Assembly (NCBI GenBank): GCA_964349355.1
Contig: CAYGFZ010000028.1
Location: forward strand, 1 to 27,486
Source: JAUVXE01 sp964349355
Lineage (GTDB): Bacteria > Actinomycetota > Coriobacteriia > Anaerosomatales > SLCP01
Length of the DNA: 27,486 nt
Direction of reading: 5' to 3'
Shown: piece by piece, positions 21,956 through 27,486 of the stretch
How positions within the stretch are numbered: position 1 is the stretch's first letter
Layout: every line of letters starts with the position of its first letter
Notes under the pieces: generated by a model
Databases searched by the model: none
What the model saw: only the letters and a program-made list of their open reading frames with translations
What the model was told of the DNA's origin: nothing
Program-made: the position numbers and the translations under genes

Positions 21956-23311
21956 TTAGTAGTTCGCGAAGTTCCGGTCGTAATGTACGCTGCTCGTATT
22001 CTCGAACGAGCCCTCGCCGTGCGTCGGCCAGTACTTGAAGCCGTGGCACTTGAGGCAGACACCGTCTCGGATGTTTCCGGGGGTGGAATTGGCCAAGTCG
22101 AACGACGAGTTACCCTGAAGCACCGTCTTGGTGTTGATGCGGTCCGAACGGTAGCCCTCGACAGTAACGTCGGGAACCTGCATCACAACGCCGTCCCACA
22201 GCGGGGTGGCGGTGGGCTCACCGAGCAAGTCACGCCAGGTGATGTCGCCGGTGTACATCCACAGGTTGCCTGCGATGACCGGGGTCTCGATGACCTCAAG
22301 CGTGCCCATCGGACGGACCCACTCGTAGACGTCGATGCCGCGGTTGGCGTGCGGCCATGCGGAGGACCCGGTCACGACACCTTTAAAGTCGTGGCAGGTC
22401 GCGCACTTGCTGTCGCCTGCGTCATTCCCGTCATCCGCGACCGCGTGGCAGCCCGAACTCGCGCACGAATCGTTGGCCGATCCGGTGTTGTGGCCGGTGT
22501 AGAACTCGTCGTAGGGACCGTCGATGGCATCGGCGGGAAGCGTGCGTGCGCCGGCATAGCCATCGACGTTGACGGCGAACTGGGATGCGGTGTGGCATCC
22601 GGCCTGAGCACACAGGTAGCCGGTGACCATGGCGCGGACGCCCTGCTGGTTTTCTGTGGCGGCAGGCCACACGTCCAGGTTGGCCGCGGTCACGCCGCCA
22701 CCGAGGTTGCCGGTAGAGATCGCATCGGCGAGGCCGTCGTCGAGACCGAAACCGTTAGTGGTCGCCGGATCGACGTTGGGGTTGAGCAGGAACTTGGCGG
22801 CAGAACCGTACTCCGAGGCCAGCGCGCCGTGGACACCTGCGTGGCACTGGCCCATGCAGTTGAAGCTCATGTGCGGGCCGCCGCCGGCGTAGACCGAAGG
22901 CCATTCGACGACGAGGGCCGACGGGTTGGCACCGGTCGCGGTGTGGCATGCCACACACGACTGACCGCCGGGCGTGAGCTTCCAGTACGATCCCACTCCG
23001 GCCGCGGCCTGAGGAGAGGCCGCGCGGTGGACCGAGTGGCATACAGCGCACTTGACGGTCGTCGCCGTGTAGCCACCGTGAGGTCCACCCGGATCGGTGG
23101 CTTGAGCCGGATTGAGCAATAGGGCGCCGCTCCACGAGAGGTATCCCACGTGGTTGGTGCCGTCGATGTTGTACCCATAACCTGCGTACTTGGCCATCGC
23201 TACGCTACTGAATGCAAAGACGAGAGCGGCAGCAAGGGCCAGTACGAAGAGAGTTCTCTTCATTGTGCTAACTCCTCTGGTGTTTGAACTGATCTTGAAT
23301 GTCATTTTCAT
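21956..23311 (-). CDS. Exported 7-haem c-type cytochrome
   Basis: A secreted cytochrome with a clear signal peptide (MKRTLFVLALAAALVFAFSSVAMA, the AMA-K cleavage site). The mature protein opens with a haem-free KYAGYGYNIDGTNHVGYL segment, then seven motifs: CAVCH, CVACH, CX3CH CMGQCH, CX4CH CAQAGCH and CASSGCH, CATCH, and CLKCH near the end. The haem-free 115 residues before CLKCH may form a separate folded domain. Two in-frame starts both have ribosome sites: ATG 23311 (GGAGG 7 nt upstream) and ATG 23263 (AGGAG 8 nt upstream). The second gives a conventional signal peptide; the first adds 16 residues. It closely matches the 19-haem protein C-terminus and the partial gene at 27134. It has its own promoter and a strong terminator, fitting high expression. 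Confidence 0.93.
   Translation of the reverse strand: MKMTFKISSNTRGVSTMKRTLFVLALAAALVFAFSSVAMAKYAGYGYNIDGTNHVGYLSWSGALLLNPAQATDPGGPHGGYTATTVKCAVCHSVHRAASPQAAAGVGSYWKLTPGGQSCVACHTATGANPSALVVEWPSVYAGGGPHMSFNCMGQCHAGVHGALASEYGSAAKFLLNPNVDPATTNGFGLDDGLADAISTGNLGGGVTAANLDVWPAATENQQGVRAMVTGYLCAQAGCHTASQFAVNVDGYAGARTLPADAIDGPYDEFYTGHNTGSANDSCASSGCHAVADDGNDAGDSKCATCHDFKGVVTGSSAWPHANRGIDVYEWVRPMGTLEVIETPVIAGNLWMYTGDITWRDLLGEPTATPLWDGVVMQVPDVTVEGYRSDRINTKTVLQGNSSFDLANSTPGNIRDGVCLKCHGFKYWPTHGEGSFENTSSVHYDRNFANY
22025..23083. repeat. Direct repeat copy B (cytochrome C-terminal module)
   Basis: This is the partner of 19641-20696, about 2.39 kb apart in direct orientation. Similarity begins after the divergent C-terminal tails and stops sharply just upstream of the PHGGYTATT codons, after which the two genes are unrelated. 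The sharp edge suggests domain transfer or gene conversion rather than slow divergence of whole genes. Confidence 0.9.
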
Positions 23312-23367
23312 GTTGTCACCTCCCTTCCGACACAGGCTTGTACCGAAAATCACTATCCGGTCACTTC

Positions 23368-23396
23368 ATCCTACACCAGCGTCATGGCTGACACAA
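23368..23396 (-). promoter_or_regulatory. Promoter of the 7-haem cytochrome
   Basis: TTGTGT (23396-23391), a 17-nt spacer, and TAGGAT (23373-23368) form a plausible sigma-70-type promoter on the minus strand. RNA would start near 23361, about 50 nt before the ATG at 23311. The hexamers are imperfect. Confidence 0.4.
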
Positions 23397-23403
23397 AACA
23401 TTA

Positions 23404-23418
23404 GGCATAATTAATGCC
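23404..23418. promoter_or_regulatory. Inverted repeat upstream of the 7-haem cytochrome promoter
   Basis: GGCAT-AATTA-ATGCC is a perfect inverted repeat of 5-nt arms. It lies between the NHL gene stop and the cytochrome promoter, centred about 50 nt upstream of the predicted start. It could be an activator site; alternatively it is a weak terminator stem for the NHL gene, followed on the minus strand by TAATGTTTT. Confidence 0.4.
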
Positions 23419-23446
23419 ACTATGCGGCCACTTTCGTGTGCCTCGA

Positions 23447-24718
23447 TCACTCGGGCAACCCGGAGCGATCAAGCTCTCCATCACGCGCTCCCGCTTCTTG
23501 CTGTAAGCGGTCTTTTCTGCGCTTCAGAGCCCATATCGTCAAGATCACCAACAGGACCAACAAGGGGAACCCGCACGCCCGGAGCGGTCCCGAGAGTGTC
23601 CTGCGCAGCGGCGCCTCGAGCCCCGTTCCCGAATCGGGAATTCGGATAATCTGCACCCGGCTGTTTCCAGAATCCGCTACGACAAACCAATCATATGCTG
23701 CATCGTAGGAGATGTCCCCGGGGTACATAAACAGCCCGTCGGCCTCTCCGTACGTGCCCCACTTGCCCAGGAACGAGCCGTCTTCCCTATCGAAAGCCGC
23801 AATCGAGAAGTCGAGCATGTCGATTACGATGAGACGCCCTGACCCATCGATCGTGGCCCCCATGGGCACTTGCAGGAGTGCCGGGTACTGATCTTCGAGC
23901 TCCGCGAGTTGTTCACTGTGCGGGCGGTCGCCGAACGACTGATTGCCGGGAGGACCGGTCTCGACCATCCAGACCCGGATGCCCTCTTCGTCGTACTTGC
24001 TGATGCGGTTGTTGAACGAGTCGACGACATAGGCGTTGTTGTCCTCGTCGAGAGCGACACCGTTGACCTTATCGAACTGGTCTTCCTCCTGGCCCTTGGT
24101 ACCGATGATCCCGATGATCGAGCCGTCCCGTGCGTACGCTGCAAAACCGGACTCGGCCCCGATAATGGCCATCTCTTCGTTCGCAGCGACAGAGAGTGGA
24201 GATGGGACCTCCAGTGTTTGCTGGAGGTTCCCGCTGGGGTCATAGACGCGGACCCGATCGTATGTCGACTCGGCGACGTAGATCCATCCATCCGGCGCGA
24301 CAGCGACGCTCGATGGGTACCTCAACTCATCCTCCCACGAGCCGATGTTGGCCGGCTCAAGCACCTCGACCAGGTCACCGGTGGAGCCGTTGAAGTTTAA
24401 GACCCGTCCACGGATGCCGTCGGTCACCCAGAACGTTCCCCCGTCACCGACCGAAACCGATGCCGGTTCGACCATCTGGCTGACATCGGGTCCGTATCCG
24501 TATATGGAGCGTACCCACGTGATCCCCCCGGTCTCCTCCGCACTCGGTGCATCGGGACCTTTGAGCAACTGGTAGAGCAAGGCTGCGGCGAGCAGGAGAA
24601 GTATTATCAAGACTATGATCAGCGCGGTAAGAATCCGCCTGCCCCGCCTGGACACGTACTCCTGCTTCCCGGAAGCGGACGGGCCTACGACCGGCTCGAC
24701 ATATGTAGTGTCGGACAT
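23447..24718 (-). CDS. Membrane-anchored NHL-repeat beta-propeller protein
   Basis: A 423-residue protein with a hydrophobic segment at about 30-52 (ILTALIIVLIILLLLAAALLYQLL) and another near 380-397 (FPLLVLLVILTIWAL), followed by a Lys/Arg-rich tail. Between them are repeated NHL/six-bladed propeller strands, such as YPSSVAVAPDGWIYVAES, DRVRVYDPSGN, NGVALDEDNNAYVVDS and YDWFVVADSGNSRVQII. The positive-inside rule puts both ends in the cytoplasm and the propeller outside. Propellers of this type bind partners or glycans; no catalytic residues are evident. ATG 24718 directly abuts the TAG of the TPR gene, so the two are coupled. Being upstream of the cytochromes, it may act in their assembly or surface attachment; this is inference. 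Confidence 0.82.
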   Translation of the reverse strand: MSDTTYVEPVVGPSASGKQEYVSRRGRRILTALIIVLIILLLLAAALLYQLLKGPDAPSAEETGGITWVRSIYGYGPDVSQMVEPASVSVGDGGTFWVTDGIRGRVLNFNGSTGDLVEVLEPANIGSWEDELRYPSSVAVAPDGWIYVAESTYDRVRVYDPSGNLQQTLEVPSPLSVAANEEMAIIGAESGFAAYARDGSIIGIIGTKGQEEDQFDKVNGVALDEDNNAYVVDSFNNRISKYDEEGIRVWMVETGPPGNQSFGDRPHSEQLAELEDQYPALLQVPMGATIDGSGRLIVIDMLDFSIAAFDREDGSFLGKWGTYGEADGLFMYPGDISYDAAYDWFVVADSGNSRVQIIRIPDSGTGLEAPLRRTLSGPLRACGFPLLVLLVILTIWALKRRKDRLQQEAGARDGELDRSGLPE

Positions 24719-25510
24719 CTACTCATCAACTCCGATTTCCCTGAGTCCTTCGATGGCGTCTTCCATATCCGGCACATACCGGAGAGCTTCGCGATAGTCG
24801 GCCTCGGCTCCCTCAAGATCGCCCGCCTGAGCTTTCAGATATGCACGGTCGGCGATGATGCCGGCTGAGAGCGGATTCTCGGCGAGGAAGATGTCCAGCG
24901 CCTCGATACCTTCCTGCCACTGCCCCAGATCGCGGTAGATCGAGGCCCTGGCCAGGGTGCTCAGGAAGTAGTTCCCGTGGCGCCCGTCTGCCACAGCCCA
25001 GTTGGGAGTGCCGTCATCGGGACGCTCGAGCTCGACCTGGTACACCTCGTCGGTCGCTGCCATGACCTCGGCGAAGGTCTCGAGCGCCTGCTGCGGCCTC
25101 CCTTGAGCCCGCTGCAACACAGCGGTGCAGTAGAGCATGTTGGCTCCCCGCGTCTGATCTAACGCCGGGTTCGCGTTGACCTCGGCGATCACGCGCTGCG
25201 CAGCAGCATACTGAGAATCAGAGATGAGGGCACTTACGTAATCCTGCCACTGCTCGGGTGTCGCAGTTGATTCCTCACTGCGAACGACCGACTCGGTGAC
25301 CATGACATCGCGCTCGATCGCCGACCGTGGTCCACCAGCCCCGCCCAGTATCCCGAAGTAGAGCATCGATACGATAGCTGCGAGATAGAGGATCACGATC
25401 AGCGCTGCGAGCGTAGCTAGCGCACGCACGCGTCGGTCGTCCCACATCGAGGGCTTTCTGACAGTCACCCCCTGGACGGCGACGTCGTCTTGCCCGGTCG
25501 GCTCGTGCAT
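24719..25510 (-). CDS. Membrane-anchored tetratricopeptide-repeat protein
   Basis: A 263-residue protein with one N-terminal membrane segment (about 32-55, TLAALIVILYLAAIVSMLYFG) and a soluble region containing TPR-like helices: DYVSALISDSQYAAAQRVIAEV, GRPQQALETFAEVM, ARASIYRDLGQWQEGIEAL, and the last clear unit RAYLKAQAGDLEGAEADYREALRYVP. TPR domains are protein-binding scaffolds. ATG 25510 has GGAGG 6 nt upstream. It is followed directly by the NHL gene with no gap, so the pair is one unit and the products may form a complex at the outer face of the membrane. No enzymatic motif seen. Confidence 0.85.
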   Translation of the reverse strand: MHEPTGQDDVAVQGVTVRKPSMWDDRRVRALATLAALIVILYLAAIVSMLYFGILGGAGGPRSAIERDVMVTESVVRSEESTATPEQWQDYVSALISDSQYAAAQRVIAEVNANPALDQTRGANMLYCTAVLQRAQGRPQQALETFAEVMAATDEVYQVELERPDDGTPNWAVADGRHGNYFLSTLARASIYRDLGQWQEGIEALDIFLAENPLSAGIIADRAYLKAQAGDLEGAEADYREALRYVPDMEDAIEGLREIGVDE

Positions 25511-25696
25511 CTACTACCTCCGTGTCCCTGGATGTCTCTGTTCACCTGAAGGTTGATTCATAATCGGCACGCAGCCGAGGCTACCACACAGATCGGCCCG
25601 GTTGCGGCGTTCGCGCGGATTCCACACACGCGGCACACTTGTGACGCAAATCTCATGCCGCCGGGTGAGCGCCAGCCCACTTCCGTTCACGGTGCC
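25511..25696. other. Gap between leuC and the TPR gene
   Basis: These 186 nt contain the TPR ribosome site at the left edge. I see no strong promoter, no intrinsic terminator after leuC and no RNA gene. Readthrough from leuC into the TPR-NHL pair is therefore possible. Confidence 0.4.
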
Positions 25697-26965
25697 CTAC
25701 CCCAGATCCTCCGGCAGCGCGATGTGCCCCGCTACCGCAGTCGCTGCGGCCACGGCCGGACTCGCGAGGTAGACCTCACTGGTAGGATCGCCCATGCGGC
25801 CCACGAAGTTGCGGTTCGTGGTCGCGACCGCTCGCTCCCCTGCGGCAAGGATCCCCATGTGGCCGCCAAGACACGGTCCGCACGTGGGCGTGGAGACCGC
25901 GGCGTTGGCGTCGAGGAATATATCGAAGAGCCCCTCGTGCATCGCCTGGCGGTAGATCTCCTGGGTAGCCGGGATGATGATCAGGCGCACATCCGGGTGC
26001 GCTGTGCGGCCTTTGAGAATCTCGGCGGTCACCCGCAGGTCCTGGATGCGGCCGTTGGTGCACGAGCCGATTACTACCTGGTCGACGGTGATATCGCGCG
26101 CCTCGGCGGCCGGGCGTGTGTTGCTCGGCAGGTGCGGGAAGGCGACCGTGGGCACGATGGTTGTCGCATCGATCTTGTAGACCTCGGCGTAGACCGCGTC
26201 CGGGTCGCTCTCGTACTCGACGGGGGTGCGCTCGAAGCGACCGTCGATGTATGCGCGCGTGGTGTCGTCGACGGCGATGATGCCGGACTTGCCGCCGGCC
26301 TCGATCGCCATGTTGCAGATCGTCATCCGGCCGTCCATGTCGAGTGCGGAGATCGTCGAGCCGGTGAACTCCATCGCCTGGTAGAGCGCGCCGTCCACAC
26401 CGATCATGCCGATGATGTGCAAGATGACGTCCTTCGCGCTCACCCATGGGGATAGCTTGCCTTCGATGTTGAACTTGAGGCTCGACGGGACCTTGAACCA
26501 CGCCTCGCCGGTTGCCATGCCGGCCGCCGCGTCGGTCGAACCCACACCGGTCGCAAACGCGCCGAGCGCGCCGTACGTGCAGGTGTGCGAGTCTGCGCCG
26601 ATGATGACGTCGCCGGGGCCCACAACGCCCTGCTCGGGCAGGAGCGCGTGCTCGACTCCCATGCAGCCGATCTCGTAGTAGTGAGTGATGCCCTGCTCGC
26701 GCACGAAGTCGCGCATGATCTTCGCCTGCTCGGCGCTCTTGATGTCCTTGTTGGGCGTGTAGTGGTCGGGCACGAGCGCGATCTTCTCGGCGTCCCAGAC
26801 GCGCTCGAGGCCAGTACGCCGGAACTCGCGGATCGCGATGGGCGCCGTTACGTCGTTGGCGAGCACGATGTCGAGGATGCAGGTGATGAGCTGCCCCGGC
26901 TCGACCTCAGGCAGGCCGGCGTGAGCGGCGAGTATCTTCTCGGTGATCGTCATGGGGCGGGGCAT
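25697..26965 (-). CDS. leuC: 3-isopropylmalate dehydratase large subunit
   Basis: LeuC carries the [4Fe-4S] cluster of isopropylmalate isomerase and works with LeuD. The 422-residue size is that of the two-subunit archaeal-type/homoaconitase-like group. Matching features are GADSHTCTYGALGAFATGVGSTD, then VIGSCTNGRIQDLRV (cluster Cys at about 300) and TPTCGPCLGGHMG with the CxxC cluster ligands at about 360. The ATG at 26965 is preferred because AGGAGG (26980-26975) lies 9 nt upstream; an ATG at 26953 follows in frame. The small hairpin TTCGC-AAG-GCGAA (26992-27004) lies in its leader. It is bracketed by cytochrome-locus genes rather than by leuD. The related substrate homoaconitate cannot be fully excluded. 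Confidence 0.94.
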   Translation of the reverse strand: MPRPMTITEKILAAHAGLPEVEPGQLITCILDIVLANDVTAPIAIREFRRTGLERVWDAEKIALVPDHYTPNKDIKSAEQAKIMRDFVREQGITHYYEIGCMGVEHALLPEQGVVGPGDVIIGADSHTCTYGALGAFATGVGSTDAAAGMATGEAWFKVPSSLKFNIEGKLSPWVSAKDVILHIIGMIGVDGALYQAMEFTGSTISALDMDGRMTICNMAIEAGGKSGIIAVDDTTRAYIDGRFERTPVEYESDPDAVYAEVYKIDATTIVPTVAFPHLPSNTRPAAEARDITVDQVVIGSCTNGRIQDLRVTAEILKGRTAHPDVRLIIIPATQEIYRQAMHEGLFDIFLDANAAVSTPTCGPCLGGHMGILAAGERAVATTNRNFVGRMGDPTSEVYLASPAVAAATAVAGHIALPEDLG

Positions 26966-27133
26966 GCGGCGGTTCCTCCTCGTGACAACGGTTCGCAAGG
27001 CGAATCGGGCTGCGGCGTGGCTTCGTATCGTATCCCAACCGTAGTCGGCGCGCACCTGGTCCTATCTTGCACACATGCGGCAGGCCGACCCAAACCGGGC
27101 CGGCCCGCCTGTCACGCCTCGGAACTAGCGATT

Positions 27134-27486
27134 CTAGTAGTTCGCGAAGTTCCGGTCGTAACTTCCGCTGCTCGGATTCTGGAACGAATCCACGCCGTGC
27201 ACCGGCCAGTACTTGTAGCCGTGGCACTTGAGGCAAACACCGTCTTGGATGTTGCCAGGTGTTCCAGCGACCACGTTGAACGAGGAGTTGCCCTGAAGCA
27301 CTTCGCGGGTGTTGATCCTGTCCGGCGCGAAGCCGAGGACCGCAGAGCCGTGCGTGATGCCGACGCCACTCTGGCCGTCCCACATCACGGTCGACGTGGG
27401 CTCGTCGTCGGCGTCACGCCAGGTGACGTCTCCGGTGTACATCCACAGGTTGCCTGCGACGACCGGGGTCTCGGTGACCTCAAGCG
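27134..27486 (-). CDS. C-terminal part of a third exported multihaem cytochrome (cut by window edge)
   Basis: About 117 C-terminal residues are visible: LEVTETPVVAGNLWMYTGD, DRINTREVLQGNSSFNVV, and the final haem motif in GVCLKCHGYKYWP, ending YDRNFANY. This is the same haem-free domain plus terminal haem as in the cytochromes at 21956 and 19599; the tail matches the 7-haem protein. The central stretch (DADDEPTSTVMWDGQSGVGITHG) is more divergent, so it is a distinct paralogue rather than an exact copy. The N-terminal part and its other haems lie beyond the right edge. An imperfect GC-rich inverted region at 27074-27112 occupies the place of a terminator. Confidence 0.9.
   Translation of the reverse strand, partial: LEVTETPVVAGNLWMYTGDVTWRDADDEPTSTVMWDGQSGVGITHGSAVLGFAPDRINTREVLQGNSSFNVVAGTPGNIQDGVCLKCHGYKYWPVHGVDSFQNPSSGSYDRNFANY

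Noticed and set aside
19641..23083. Direct repeats as a transposon or CRISPR array
   Set aside because: The repeats are coding, about 1 kb long and contain haem motifs; no transposase, terminal inverted repeats or spaced short repeats are present.
21938..23122. Long open frame on the plus strand across the 7-haem cytochrome, with a similar one at 19620-20435
   Set aside because: Both are antisense to well-supported cytochrome genes and resemble each other only because the sense genes are duplicated. They have no ribosome site and no recognisable domain.
27074..27112. GC-rich inverted sequence after the third cytochrome as a terminator
   Set aside because: The arms pair imperfectly and no T tract follows, though the position matches the strong terminator of the 7-haem gene.
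26966..27133. Leucine-responsive leader or T-box upstream of leuC
   Set aside because: I see only a 5-bp hairpin (26992-27004), no leucine-codon-rich leader peptide and no T-box-like conserved sequence.
1..27486. tRNA, rRNA, integrase or insertion-sequence genes marking the inserted blocks
   Set aside because: None was recognised on either strand, so the mechanism of leu-gene separation is left open.

Overview
The window is GC-rich, uses many GTG starts, and carries multiheme c-type cytochromes beside a polysaccharide gene cluster and scattered leucine genes. This fits an anaerobic actinobacterial lineage, perhaps Coriobacteriia/OPB41-like. That placement is an inference from style and gene content; no rRNA or marker gene is present to prove it.

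Layout from left to right. (1) 1-442: the 5' part of leuB on the minus strand. (2) 538-1540: a plus-strand pair of a ribbon-helix-helix antitoxin and a GNAT toxin. (3) 1604-4688: a plus-strand GT4 glycosyltransferase and a membrane CapD/FlaA1-type NDP-sugar 4,6-dehydratase. (4) 4694-7317: a minus-strand deoxysugar module of dehydratase, nucleotidyltransferase and reductase, lying directly downstream of leuD (7350-7847). (5) 7935-17174: a minus-strand polysaccharide operon, in transcription order O-antigen ligase/polymerase-like protein, GT2, GT2, NodB deacetylase fused to a flippase, GT2, GT4 and ManC. Several of its genes overlap by GTGA or ATGA. (6) 17199-23311: four minus-strand multiheme cytochromes, two membrane-anchored with 12 haem motifs each, one exported with 19 and one exported with 7. 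(7) 23447-25510: a membrane-anchored NHL beta-propeller protein and a membrane-anchored TPR protein. (8) 25697-26965: leuC. (9) 27134-27486: the C-terminal end of a third paralogue of the exported cytochromes.

The cytochromes, NHL protein and TPR protein together look like an envelope or extracellular electron-transfer locus. Two exported cytochromes share a nearly identical C-terminal module of about 1.06 kb, and the third copy starts at the right edge. The polysaccharide genes encode nucleotide-sugar synthesis, assembly, flipping and polymerisation of a surface glycan. No initiating phosphoglycosyl transferase, chain-length regulator or cytochrome c maturation gene is seen here.

The most unusual features are the leuC/leuD/leuB genes, which keep the standard order and strand but are separated by about 17.8 kb and 6.9 kb of unrelated genes; the NodB-flippase fusion; the duplicated cytochrome module; and a recurring extended -10 promoter (TGnTAGAAT) before leuD and two cytochrome transcription units, one with a CRP-type palindrome over its -35 region.
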